DNA of 13,428 nucleotides from an uncultured Prevotella sp. Its GTDB lineage: Bacteria; Bacteroidota; Bacteroidia; Bacteroidales; Bacteroidaceae. This document shows, in pieces, positions 1 to 7,790 of this stretch (positions within the stretch are counted from its first letter, which is position 1; each line of letters starts with the position of its first letter). A model generated the notes under the pieces. The model was not told the DNA's origin and did not search any database. It was given only the letters and a program-made list of their open reading frames with translations. The stretch is from NCBI GenBank assembly GCA_900551985.1, contig URYG01000077.1:1-13428 (forward strand). Reading direction: 5' to 3'. Both the position numbers and the translations under genes were made by a program.

Positions 1-1666
1 CTTTACTCCACTGGATATAGAGACGCTCGTATGGATCAGTATCGTCAGAACACCAGAACTCAGTGAAATACTTAAGCATCTCGTAATCCATTCTGCCGCC
101 ACCGCCAGAGCAGAGCATCATCGGCAACTTAGGATACTTCTTATGAATACGGGTAAGCACCTTGTAGATACCACGTACATGATCGATATAGAAATTGCCC
201 TGATTCTCCTTATGATATGGAGAATAGATGTTGGTAATCACACTGTTGCAATCCCACTTGAAATAAGCCACATCAGGATTCTCCGTCATGATACGATCTA
301 CGATGCCGAACACATAATCCTGCACCTTAGGATTACTGATATCAAGTACCAGCTGGTTGCGGTAATAATAGGTATCACGCTTTGGCTGCATAATCACCCA
401 GTCGGGATGCTTCTCGAAGAGTTCACTCTTTGGATTCACCATCTCAGGTTCAATCCAAATACCAAACTTCACACCAGCCTTCTTGGCATCTCTTACCAAT
501 CCAGGGATTCCATCAGGCAGCTTGCTCTTGGTAGCCTCCCAGTCACCAAGACCTGCATGGTCGTCCTTGCGAGGATACTTGTTGGCAAACCAACCATCAT
601 CAAGCAAGAACATATCTACACCCAGGTCCTTGGCATCCTTCATCAACTCAGCAAGACTCTGCTGGTTGAAGTCGAAGCCAGTATTCTCCCAGTTGTTCAA
701 GAGCGTAAGGCGATCTTCCATACCCATGTTCACCTGATACTGGCGAGCCCAATTGTGCAGATTACGGGAAGCCTCACCGATACCATTATCACTCATGGCA
801 AAGATAAACTCAGGGGTAGTGAACGTCTCACCAGCCTTCAGCTTATAATTAGAGGCGTATGGATTGATGGCAGGGATAACACGAAGGGCTCCCACGTTAT
901 CTACCTCGAAGGTAAAGCGGAAGTTGCCAGGCCATCCGATGGTTCCAAGCATCACCTTGCCCTCATTCTCCTTGGCAGGCTCATCGAATCCGAGTTCAAA
1001 GAAAGGCTCCTCCTGCATGGCTGCACGGGTACCCAACTTGGTATCAACAATCTTCTTACCAGCAGTCAACTGGCAAGTCTCAGGCTGTCCTTCCTTAGCC
1101 CAGTCGCTATGATAATTGGTAACGAAGTACTTGTTTGCCTTGAAATAAAGCATTGTAGAGCTATATCTCCAAAGCGTTACAGGTGCTTTCTCCTTATGAG
1201 AGATTTCGCTCCACGCCTTGATGACGTTCTCCTTAGGATAAGCTGCATAGTGGAGCTTCACGGTCAGCGGATACACCTTGTCCTTAAGAGTGATGATGGT
1301 CTCAACACCTCCACTGATAGCCTTTTCTTCAGAAGACTGGTAATACAAATAGGAGGTCATGTTACCATCTGCATGGGTCACAGCCACTGCCGGCTCGAAG
1401 AAATCTTCTGCACCAGAGGTTGCATAAACCTCATGGCCTCGCTGACATACGGCACCATCAGAGGCAGCATATACATCCCACTTCAGATGATTGTAATCAG
1501 AAGGATTCTTCAACTTGTCACCCAGATACACCTGGTAGAGGCGACCCTTAGGAGAAACTTGCATCACGAGGTCGGTCTTGTCGGTTGACACTCTGATGGT
1601 CTTTTGAGCAGATGCCATGATAGATGTCATGCACATTGCTGCGATAATCATAAATACCTTTTTCAT
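1..1666 (-). CDS. GH36 alpha-galactosidase, periplasmic (3' end cut by window)
   Basis: The enzyme hydrolyses terminal alpha-1,6-galactosyl residues, such as those of melibiose, raffinose or galactomannan side chains. The first 555 codons are present; GH36 enzymes of this class are about 720-740 aa, so the C-terminal beta-sandwich lies off the window. The start at 1664-1666 gives a signal peptide (MKKVFMIIAAM...MASAQ), so export to the periplasm is expected. An N-terminal beta-supersandwich is followed by the TIM barrel. LLDDGWF lies near residues 355-360 and LGDWE follows. The nucleophile is D472 in YFKWDCN and the acid/base is D541 in FWCSDDTDPYERL; their 69-residue spacing is close to that of characterised GH36 enzymes. 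The gene starts 64 bp after the TonB receptor stop on the same strand with no clear promoter between, so co-transcription is likely. Family assignment is firm; the exact substrate is not. Confidence 0.95.
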   Translation of the reverse strand, partial: MKKVFMIIAAMCMTSIMASAQKTIRVSTDKTDLVMQVSPKGRLYQVYLGDKLKNPSDYNHLKWDVYAASDGAVCQRGHEVYATSGAEDFFEPAVAVTHADGNMTSYLYYQSSEEKAISGGVETIITLKDKVYPLTVKLHYAAYPKENVIKAWSEISHKEKAPVTLWRYSSTMLYFKANKYFVTNYHSDWAKEGQPETCQLTAGKKIVDTKLGTRAAMQEEPFFELGFDEPAKENEGKVMLGTIGWPGNFRFTFEVDNVGALRVIPAINPYASNYKLKAGETFTTPEFIFAMSDNGIGEASRNLHNWARQYQVNMGMEDRLTLLNNWENTGFDFNQQSLAELMKDAKDLGVDMFLLDDGWFANKYPRKDDHAGLGDWEATKSKLPDGIPGLVRDAKKAGVKFGIWIEPEMVNPKSELFEKHPDWVIMQPKRDTYYYRNQLVLDISNPKVQDYVFGIVDRIMTENPDVAYFKWDCNSVITNIYSPYHKENQGNFYIDHVRGIYKVLTRIHKKYPKLPMMLCSGGGGRMDYEMLKYFTEFWCSDDTDPYERLYIQWSK

Positions 1667-1730
1667 TGTTCTTTGGTTTTTATTTGATTGCTTTGTTATA
1701 ATTAAACGCTATGATACTCTTGTTATTATC

Positions 1731-4037
1731 TTAGAATTTGATTCCTGCGGAGAATTCCACCGTGAACGGACGGAGATAGCTACCACTCATGTACTTGCCT
1801 TCATATTTGCCGGCTTCATCCTTGGTAATCAGCTCAGAGCCACTAATGGTACCCTTGGCACCCTTCTCGTTGAAGATATTGATGACACTCACGCCAAGGC
1901 TCAGCTTCTTGTTCACATTCCACCTGATTCCGCCGAAAGTCTCCCAGTGACCATTGAAATAGAGTGCCTCCTGAAGGTTGGCATAGGTCTTACCGAAGTA
2001 ACGGAAGCTCAACCAGGCATTCAGATTCTTGGTAATATCGTATCTAGGGTCCAACTCGATAAGAACCTGAGGAATCTCCTTGACAATCTTGTTGTTGGCA
2101 TTCACCGCCATAGACTGACCATCACTGAACGTTACACTCGCATTATAGTTCTTATACACCGGCTTCTGATAGGTGAAGAGTGCATGCATGTGGAAGTTCT
2201 TGAATGGATTGATTTCTGCCGAGGTCGTCCAGCCCAAAGTCTGGATGTTATAGATGAGCAACACGGTCTTGCCCTCTGTAGTGCCAGGCTTGGTAAGATT
2301 CTGCTGGTCGATATTGTTCGACTTTGAAATGTAGGTCACCATTGAAGAAAGGTCAATCCAATCATTCTTATAGAAAATACCACCACGAATCAGTGGGATG
2401 GTTACTCGCTTATACTGCTCCTCGGTAGGACCTGTTCCTGCATACTCGCTGATGCGTGGGAAACGGGTGGCGATGGTAGCATCGGCTGTCAAGCCAAACT
2501 GGCGGGTGAGGTTATAAGTCAACTGCAAGGTGGCTGCATAATTCAATTTATCCTTGGTCACGTTCTTTGCTTCGATGCTGTGCTCGGTAGCAACAACAGA
2601 ACCATCAGCAGCAGTGGCGTATGTACTATAGTTACCCATGTGGAATCCAGAGAAACGTGGAGTAGAAATCTGCTCGGCAGACATACGATAGTACTCCAAT
2701 CTACCACCATAGAACACCTTGAACTTAGGACTTACCTTCCATTCGTCGGTAAAATAGAGTGCCAACTTGTTCTCTGATCCCTTGGTGTATTCAGGACTCA
2801 ACTCATTATAGCCGAAAGTCTCAGAACGACGGGCAGTCTGCGTAGGATCAAGCGGATTAACATACATCTGGCTCAATGTGCGTGGATAAGCTTCTACGGT
2901 GCCTGCCCACTGGAACGAAGACGAATAATAATTGAGATGGTAATACCACTCGTTCAATCCTATCATTAACTTATGGTTGTTCAACTGCTTGGTGATTTCG
3001 GTGGTCAAAAGCGCATTGCTCACCTTACCAATATGCAACCAGGTGCGACGGCCTTCAATGTAGCCACTATAGGCAGACCCATCAGAAAGCTGATAGCCAT
3101 CAGCCTCGCTCACCTTAGAGATGGTACTTCCTCCGTAATCCACATAATTGGCACGTGGAGCATTCATATACTTGGCGTTGAATTTCCACAACCATCCATT
3201 ATCAAACTGATACTGACTGATGAGGGCAACCTCGTTGGCATGATTCTCACTGCCATCGGTCATATTCCATGTCTCCATCTTTCCTGACTTTGTATTCAAG
3301 TATTGGAAAGAACCTTGACGCTGCACGTATGAGTCCATACCTGGGTCAAAGCCATCAATCTTCTTGATACTGCCGTCGCCAGAATAGATAAATGGGGCAG
3401 CATTGGCAAAATTGCCAGGATTCTTGCTATTGGAATACTTATATAATAAGGAGACACGTCCCTTTCCATCACTCAGAATGCGAGTGATGCCGAAATGATA
3501 AAGTTGGGTACGGTCGGCATAATCAGTAAAGCGAAGCTTGAAACTACCTGGATCGAAATTCTGATACATACTGGCAGTATAAAGCCAATTGTCACCGATT
3601 CCACCAGAGAGGTTGAGATCTATATTCTGCATACCAAAATGGTTTGCCTTATAGTTGAGCTTGCCCTTGAACTCTTTCTGTCCCAACTCACTGAAAGAAG
3701 AAACTGCGTATGCTATGTTACCAGTAGCAATGGCAGACTCAGATGGAGTCATCAAGTCGGTGCCTTTCAGCGAAGCATCGCTACGCCAATGGGCAGACAG
3801 CTTGTGTACGGAAGAAGAGTAAACGGCAGGAAGACCGTTCTCATATACGGTTACATCCTCGCTTGGCAATCCTATCTGGATTTCACGAGGCTTGTTGGCA
3901 TCAGATGCGTTGAGCATCACATTTCGCTCTTCCTTTTTCTCCTTGTTTTCAGAATCGTCAGAAGGAAGTGCATACACTTGGCTTGCAGCTGACATTGCTA
4001 CCAAAGCCATAGAAAATGTACGGATTCTTAAGTTCAT
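1731..4037 (-). CDS. TonB-dependent outer-membrane receptor, atypical short plug
   Basis: This 768-aa outer-membrane beta-barrel transporter probably imports an oligosaccharide or galactoside. Residues 1-23 are a signal peptide ending VYA. A charged linker (ENKEKKEERN) and a short plug-like region containing REIQIGLP and VYENGLPAVY follow; the rest alternates aromatic and polar residues as in a 22-stranded barrel (for example NFDPGSFKLRFTDYADRTQ) and ends in SAGIKF with the terminal Phe typical of outer-membrane proteins. The usual Bacteroidota N-terminal carboxypeptidase-like extension is absent, and the plug does not show the standard motifs. No SusD partner is adjacent, so it is not a classical Sus pair, at least in this window. 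It is followed by the GH36 gene and divergent from a regulator, which suggests alpha-galactoside uptake (inference from neighbours). Confidence 0.88.
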   Translation of the reverse strand: MNLRIRTFSMALVAMSAASQVYALPSDDSENKEKKEERNVMLNASDANKPREIQIGLPSEDVTVYENGLPAVYSSSVHKLSAHWRSDASLKGTDLMTPSESAIATGNIAYAVSSFSELGQKEFKGKLNYKANHFGMQNIDLNLSGGIGDNWLYTASMYQNFDPGSFKLRFTDYADRTQLYHFGITRILSDGKGRVSLLYKYSNSKNPGNFANAAPFIYSGDGSIKKIDGFDPGMDSYVQRQGSFQYLNTKSGKMETWNMTDGSENHANEVALISQYQFDNGWLWKFNAKYMNAPRANYVDYGGSTISKVSEADGYQLSDGSAYSGYIEGRRTWLHIGKVSNALLTTEITKQLNNHKLMIGLNEWYYHLNYYSSSFQWAGTVEAYPRTLSQMYVNPLDPTQTARRSETFGYNELSPEYTKGSENKLALYFTDEWKVSPKFKVFYGGRLEYYRMSAEQISTPRFSGFHMGNYSTYATAADGSVVATEHSIEAKNVTKDKLNYAATLQLTYNLTRQFGLTADATIATRFPRISEYAGTGPTEEQYKRVTIPLIRGGIFYKNDWIDLSSMVTYISKSNNIDQQNLTKPGTTEGKTVLLIYNIQTLGWTTSAEINPFKNFHMHALFTYQKPVYKNYNASVTFSDGQSMAVNANNKIVKEIPQVLIELDPRYDITKNLNAWLSFRYFGKTYANLQEALYFNGHWETFGGIRWNVNKKLSLGVSVINIFNEKGAKGTISGSELITKDEAGKYEGKYMSGSYLRPFTVEFSAGIKF

Positions 4038-4107
4038 AATCTTACAGTTGTTTATTCTTATTTTGACATGATTTCACTTGCCACCGAATGCGATTCGATT
4101 GCGGTTG

Positions 4108-4115
4108 CAAAGTTA
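4108..4115 (-). promoter_or_regulatory. -7 box upstream of the TonB receptor
   Basis: The minus strand reads TAACTTTG, a perfect Bacteroidota -7 element (TAnnTTTG), about 70 nt before the receptor start. No good TTTG is visible at -33, so an activator such as the divergent regulator may be needed. A second -7-like TATCTTTG lies further upstream on the minus strand at 4208-4215. The spacer contains no other pattern I can defend as an operator. Confidence 0.55.
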
Positions 4116-4262
4116 AGGAGATTTTTCAGACATTGAGATCACATGTAGGTTACGAGTAGATAAATACCAGGTTTGTTAAGTCTATAACATGCTAATAATC
4201 AAACTATCAAAGATATTAATACTTTTTAATAGAGTAGATGGTAAAAAGAGAAAGAAATATAG

Positions 4263-4270
4263 TATCTTTG
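4263..4270 (+). promoter_or_regulatory. -7 box of the DUF6377 regulator gene
   Basis: TATCTTTG matches the Bacteroidota -7 consensus exactly and is followed by GCA. It lies inside the longest possible reading frame of the next gene, 3' of the frame's first ATG at 4238. The ATG at 4238 would therefore not be on the transcript, and 4340 becomes the likely start. The -33 region is weak. Confidence 0.6.
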
Positions 4271-4339
4271 CAGAAAAATGCAATTATAAGGCTTCCTTAT
4301 AGCCTATCTGACAGTAACAATGACAATAAAAAGATAGTT

Positions 4340-5956
4340 ATGAAAGTAGTATTGTGGTTCTTAATGATGTTTATGCCATTGATGGCATGTGCTTCTTCCG
4401 TAAACGAGGAACAGCTGTTCCATCGTTTAGACAGTTACATCGCTCAGCGAAGCAAGTTTACCCAAAGAAAAGAAGCGAAACTGCTAAGACTCAAAAAGCA
4501 ACTATACATGACTTCCGACAAGCGCAGCCAGCTTAGTCTCTATAACCAGATTTACAGAGAATATTATACCTACCGTTACGATTCTGCCATGACATACGCC
4601 AAGAAGGGCTACCAGTTGGCAGCACAACTTCAGGATGATTACTTCATCAACCTGAACAAGATAAATCGTGCGGCTGTGCTGTCAACTGGCGGTTTCTACA
4701 GCCAGGCAGAAGACTTAATGCTTGCAATAGATGTGGAGAAAATGTCACCAAAGCTATTACAATACTATTATTATACCTTGACTTGGGTATATAACTACTG
4801 GCAAACTTTTTGTAACAAGTCGGAGTTTCAAGAAGGATTGGTAGCCAAGAAACGTTTTTATTTAGGCAAGACTCTTGAGCATATCGGCAACAAGAAATCC
4901 GCTCTTTATTACTATCTTTCAGGAGAATTTGAATATCTAAAGCAGCGTACTAGCAAAAAGATGCTCCAACTCTACATGAAGGCACTTTCAGCCAGCCCCC
5001 TAAACAGCCGTGTGCATGCCTCATCGGCTTATTGCATAGCTCGCTATTATTATGATACCGACCAAAAGGATTTATATGAAAAGTATATTGTAGAAGCTGC
5101 CATCTCAGACCAGATATGTCCCCTGAAGGAGAATCTGGCCCTTCAGGAGTTTTCCACCTATTTATATAATAAGGATGCCGCCTATGCAAAGAGGGTTGCA
5201 AAATATATCTATTGCTCCATGGAGGATGCCCAATTCTACAACAACCGTCTTCGCATGGTTGAGATTTCCCGCATACTTCCCCTTATCACAGAAACAAACC
5301 ATCAGGCAGAAGTACGCAAGAACCGCATCGTAACAGCATCTCTCGTCATCGTGAGTATTCTGTCGCTAGGATTCCTTGCCATGGCTTTCTTTGCGTTCAA
5401 GATGAACAAGCGTCTGGTCAAGAGCCGCCGGGAGATAAAAAGCCAAAATACACTCTTGGACGAACTGAACCAGAAGCTGCTCAACACCAATAAGCGAAGA
5501 GAAACCTATATGCATTTATTCCTGGACATCAGTGCCGTATATATCAAGAAACTGGATGATTATCGCAAGTTGGTAAGCCGCAAAATCAAGGCAAAACAAA
5601 CTGCCGATCTTCTGACTGCCATCAGCAGCTACAAGCTGGCAGAAGAAGAGGCTGACAACTTCTATATTCGCTTCGACAAGGCATTCATTGACTTGTATCC
5701 GAATTTCGTGGAAGAGTTCAACCAACTGCTGTTGCCGGAAAAGCAGATTGTTCTCCCTGCCCCTAACAGTCTCACCAAGGAACTGCGTATCTATGCACTG
5801 ATGCGACTTGGAATTACAGATGGGCAGGAACTGGCCACTCTCCTGTTCTACTCTACGCAAACCATCTATAATTACAAGACAGCCATCAGAAAGCGAGCCA
5901 AAGACCTCACTACTTTTGATGCAGCCATCAACCAACTATGCAATGTGATAGGCTAA
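4340..5956 (+). CDS. DUF6377-type membrane-bound TPR/HTH transcriptional regulator
   Basis: This is a 538-aa one-component regulator. A signal or anchor sequence (MKVVLWFLMMFMPLMACASS) is followed by a helical TPR-like sensor region at about residues 25-320, expected in the periplasm, with many Tyr-rich helices. A transmembrane segment at about residues 330-353 leads to a cytoplasmic coiled coil. The C-terminal LuxR-like helix-turn-helix lies around residues 480-525 (ELRIYALMRLGIT, then STQTIYNYKTAIRKRA). The frame is open from 4238, but the start at 4340 gives the signal sequence and lies downstream of a perfect -7 box at 4263. It is divergent from the receptor/GH36 pair, so local control of that pair is likely (inference). 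The family is recognised from the overall architecture; neither the ligand nor the DNA site is known here. Confidence 0.85.
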   Translation: MKVVLWFLMMFMPLMACASSVNEEQLFHRLDSYIAQRSKFTQRKEAKLLRLKKQLYMTSDKRSQLSLYNQIYREYYTYRYDSAMTYAKKGYQLAAQLQDDYFINLNKINRAAVLSTGGFYSQAEDLMLAIDVEKMSPKLLQYYYYTLTWVYNYWQTFCNKSEFQEGLVAKKRFYLGKTLEHIGNKKSALYYYLSGEFEYLKQRTSKKMLQLYMKALSASPLNSRVHASSAYCIARYYYDTDQKDLYEKYIVEAAISDQICPLKENLALQEFSTYLYNKDAAYAKRVAKYIYCSMEDAQFYNNRLRMVEISRILPLITETNHQAEVRKNRIVTASLVIVSILSLGFLAMAFFAFKMNKRLVKSRREIKSQNTLLDELNQKLLNTNKRRETYMHLFLDISAVYIKKLDDYRKLVSRKIKAKQTADLLTAISSYKLAEEEADNFYIRFDKAFIDLYPNFVEEFNQLLLPEKQIVLPAPNSLTKELRIYALMRLGITDGQELATLLFYSTQTIYNYKTAIRKRAKDLTTFDAAINQLCNVIG

Positions 5957-5979
5957 CCAGAGCAAGCGTCTGGTTAGCC
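5951..5979. terminator. Perfect hairpin between convergent genes
   Basis: An 11-bp perfect stem (GGCTAACCAGA / TCTGGTTAGCC) with a 7-nt loop overlaps the regulator stop codon at 5954-5956. It ends 10 bp before the stop of the convergent lactonase gene. It probably serves both directions. There is no T-tract, so an intrinsic terminator is inferred from position and symmetry. Confidence 0.6.
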
Positions 5980-5989
5980 ACAAAGCGTA

Positions 5990-7129
5990 TTAATTGACAA
6001 ACTGCACACACACAGGTTTTCCAACCTTTATATCCTGCTTCGTATCAACCATCATTCCTGTTTTCTTATTGAGTTTGAAAACCTGAATCACATGGCTGTC
6101 ACGGCACGCCACAAGCATGAACTGACCGTTAGGCGTGATGGCGAAGTTGCGAGGATGGGCAGCTGTGGATTGGAAGCCTATCTTAGTGAGCAGCCCCGAT
6201 TTCTTATCTACAGCCAATACCGAGATGCCCTCATCGGTTAACCGATGGGATGCATAGAGGAAGCGGCCGTCAGGTGACAGATGGATATCAGCACTTCCAA
6301 GCGTACGGGTCTTCGAAGCCTGAATGCGCTGCAACTCTTTCAGGGCACCATCGCTATATCCCAATACGGTTACCGTGCCATCCAGTTCGCCTATAAGGTA
6401 AGCCACATTGCCTTTTGAGTTGAATACAAGATGACGTGGTCCCGTTCCTTTAGGTGCCTGATAGGCAAGAACAGGATTGGATAAGAATTCCTTGTCATCA
6501 TTCACCTGGAAGCGCCAGATACAGTCGTTCCCCAAATCATTGGCAAGCATATATTGATGATCAGGAGTCATCTGGCAGCAATGGATGTGAGATACCACTC
6601 CGCTCCCCTCCCGATGCATATCGAAATATTGCGATTCTGGCGCCACACTTCCATCTTCCCTGATTGGGAATACGGAAATATCACCCCCATTATAATTGGA
6701 GGTCACCACATATCCGCCATACAGCATCACATTGCATGGTGCCGCACCCGGCATCTTGTTTTCCTGTCGAATAGCCTTTGTTCCGCACTTCTGATACCCA
6801 AGCGGAGTCATTGTTCCCTCCGTCTTATTGAGGATGAAAGCCCCGAGACTCTGTCGTCCATCATCATATTCGCTCACGGCATAAACCCGATTTGCATCAT
6901 GATTCATCATGAGAAACGAAGGATTGCCCGCCTGTACATTGCTAACCAATTGCGAATTCCCTGTACGTTGGTTGAAACGATAAACATACATTCCATCAGA
7001 AGTACTCTGGTCGGTATAGGTACCTACTACCATTGTAAGTTCATCACTCGCCGCTGCCGGCATCCCCACAGCCATCGTCAAGGACAAGCCTGTCAATATC
7101 GTCTTTATATTGCCCATAAGTCGTATCAT
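5990..7129 (-). CDS. Secreted lactonase-family (YbhE/Pgl-like) beta-propeller protein
   Basis: This 379-aa protein belongs to the seven-bladed propeller lactonase family whose cytoplasmic members act as 6-phosphogluconolactonases. Here residues 1 to about 27 form a signal peptide (MGNIKTILTGLSLTMAV...PAAAS), so it is periplasmic or extracytoplasmic. A role on 6-phosphogluconolactone is therefore doubtful; another sugar lactone or simple binding is possible. Family motifs include VVGTYT near the N terminus, GPRHLVF, the blade motif LSPDGRFLYASHR around residue 285, and HPRNFAITPNGQFMLVA near the end. The start could be at 7129 or four codons later at 7117. A consensus promoter lies just upstream. 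It is convergent with the regulator gene. Family confidence is high; substrate is unknown. Confidence 0.88.
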   Translation of the reverse strand: MIRLMGNIKTILTGLSLTMAVGMPAAASDELTMVVGTYTDQSTSDGMYVYRFNQRTGNSQLVSNVQAGNPSFLMMNHDANRVYAVSEYDDGRQSLGAFILNKTEGTMTPLGYQKCGTKAIRQENKMPGAAPCNVMLYGGYVVTSNYNGGDISVFPIREDGSVAPESQYFDMHREGSGVVSHIHCCQMTPDHQYMLANDLGNDCIWRFQVNDDKEFLSNPVLAYQAPKGTGPRHLVFNSKGNVAYLIGELDGTVTVLGYSDGALKELQRIQASKTRTLGSADIHLSPDGRFLYASHRLTDEGISVLAVDKKSGLLTKIGFQSTAAHPRNFAITPNGQFMLVACRDSHVIQVFKLNKKTGMMVDTKQDIKVGKPVCVQFVN

Positions 7130-7167
7130 TTATCAAGTTATATAGTATAATATAATGTTTAGAGGGG

Positions 7168-7199
7168 CAAAAATACAAAAAGAAAAGGAAACGGGCAAA
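7168..7199 (-). promoter_or_regulatory. Consensus promoter of the lactonase-family gene
   Basis: On the minus strand TTTG (7199-7196), a 20-bp spacer and TATTTTTG (7175-7168) match the Bacteroidota -33/-7 promoter. Transcription would start near 7160, giving a leader of about 30 nt before the gene start. Confidence 0.7.
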
Positions 7200-7247
7200 T
7201 GAAATGGCAGGAAATTGAGAATATTCCTCAACTTTCTGCCTTTTTCT

Positions 7248-7278
7248 TTTGCACATTCAATAAATAGTTGTACCTTTG
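7248..7278 (+). promoter_or_regulatory. Consensus promoter reading into a gene remnant and foldback
   Basis: TTTG (7248-7251), a 19-bp spacer and TACCTTTG (7271-7278) fit the Bacteroidota promoter consensus. It directs transcription rightward into the short reading frame at 7319 and the foldback at 7398-7495. No intact gene lies downstream on this strand. Confidence 0.7.
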
Positions 7279-7318
7279 CCATTACATAAAAGTTGTAACA
7301 CTAAAGATGTAATGGCGT

Positions 7319-7411
7319 ATGAAACTAAGTAACAAGAAATTAGCAAATCCTTTCATCTACCAAGGTTATGAAAGTCCCGAGTATTTCTGCGACAGTGAAA
7401 ATGTGCTTTAA
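7319..7411 (+). pseudogene. N-terminal fragment resembling a Bacteroidota ATP-binding protein
   Basis: This is a 30-codon frame preceded by a consensus promoter. The stretch NPFIYQGYESPEYFCDSE resembles the N terminus of Bacteroidota AAA-type ATP-binding proteins, which often begin with an NPF..GY...EYF.DR motif. The resemblance ends where the foldback begins at 7398, and the frame stops at 7409-7411 inside the foldback arm. Most likely the 5' end of a gene whose remainder was lost or replaced. It could instead be a leader peptide. The family call is from memory of the motif and is tentative. Confidence 0.4.
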
Positions 7412-7495
7412 ACGATACACAGAGTAAAGATTATGTTGTAGCACGTGCGGAATGTGCTTAAAAAAGACACATTCCGCACGTTTAAAGCACATTTT
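7398..7495. repeat. 98-bp foldback element with nested hairpin
   Basis: Perfect 17-bp inverted arms lie at 7398-7414 (AAAATGTGCTTTAAACG) and 7479-7495. Nested between them is a perfect 13-bp hairpin, 7444-7456 with 7468-7480, enclosing an 11-nt A-rich loop; it shares two bases (CG) with the right arm. The left arm and the hairpin also share a direct repeat (AATGTGCTT). The 29 nt between left arm and hairpin (7415-7443) copy part of a nearby DUF3791-like gene. It may be a structured RNA, a small mobile foldback element, or the scar of a template-switch event. No target-site duplication is evident. Confidence 0.75.
7415..7443 (+). repeat. 29-nt inverted copy of a DUF3791-like gene segment
   Basis: This segment is the exact reverse complement of 7921-7949. 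On the plus strand it reads like the sense strand of the DUF3791-like gene at codons for TQSKDYVVA. The match begins at the base after the foldback left arm and ends at the base before the inner hairpin. Confidence 0.85.
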
Positions 7496-7556
7496 ATTAG
7501 ATATAGCTTCAGCTACAGTCGTAGAATTCCACACTAGAAGATTTCTACTTATAAAT

Positions 7557-7775
7557 TCAGTAGATTCTATCAGCTGACTGTAATTCCATAATCACATCAT
7601 CAACAATATATAAATCACTCATTAGATAGAGCAAAGAACGTTCATCATGGAGCAGTTCGTTGGTCTTACTCATTTGAAAAATATCAAACGCTCTTTCTGG
7701 AGAAATATCCAATCGCTTTGCCAGCAAAGTGCATATTCTGCCTATCTTCATCCAAAGTTGTGAATCTCTTAACAT
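7557..7775 (-). CDS. DUF3791-like small protein (second copy)
   Basis: This 72-aa all-helical protein contains KIGRICTLLAKRLDISPERAFDIF, then LHDERSLLYLMSDLYIVDDVI, which resembles the DUF3791 family. In Bacteroidota such genes often flank a DUF3990 gene (an ADP-ribosyltransferase-like protein) in a DUF3791-DUF3990-DUF3791 arrangement; the role is unproven, and a toxin-antitoxin type function has been suspected by analogy. Here it follows another DUF3791-like gene, with a decayed remnant between. The start at 7775 is supported by an unusually strong Shine-Dalgarno sequence. The family call is by pattern recall. Confidence 0.65.
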   Translation of the reverse strand: MLRDSQLWMKIGRICTLLAKRLDISPERAFDIFQMSKTNELLHDERSLLYLMSDLYIVDDVIMELQSADRIY

Positions 7776-7782
7776 GACTTTA

Positions 7783-7787
7783 CCTCC
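7783..7787 (-). promoter_or_regulatory. Strong Shine-Dalgarno (GGAGG) of the second DUF3791-like gene
   Basis: The minus strand reads AAAGGAGGTAAAGTC just before ATG, placing GGAGG 7 nt from the start codon. Strong Shine-Dalgarno sites are uncommon in Bacteroidota and the other genes here lack them. It fixes the start at 7775. Confidence 0.65.
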
Positions 7788-7790
7788 TTT

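Noticed and set aside
143..1588. 481-codon plus-strand open frame opposite the GH36 gene
   Set aside because: The minus strand encodes a clear GH36 enzyme with both catalytic residues and a signal peptide. The plus frame has no recognisable motif and is an antisense by-product of codon usage.
5990..7129. Housekeeping pentose-phosphate 6-phosphogluconolactonase
   Set aside because: The signal peptide places the protein outside the cytoplasm, so only the propeller family is claimed.
7398..7495. Mini CRISPR array reading of the foldback
   Set aside because: There is only one 29-nt insert, the flanks are inverted rather than regular direct repeats, and no cas gene is in the window.
7340..7534. 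64-codon minus-strand frame across the foldback
   Set aside because: Its sequence is mostly foldback arms and the reversed ATPase-like fragment; no promoter or family resemblance.
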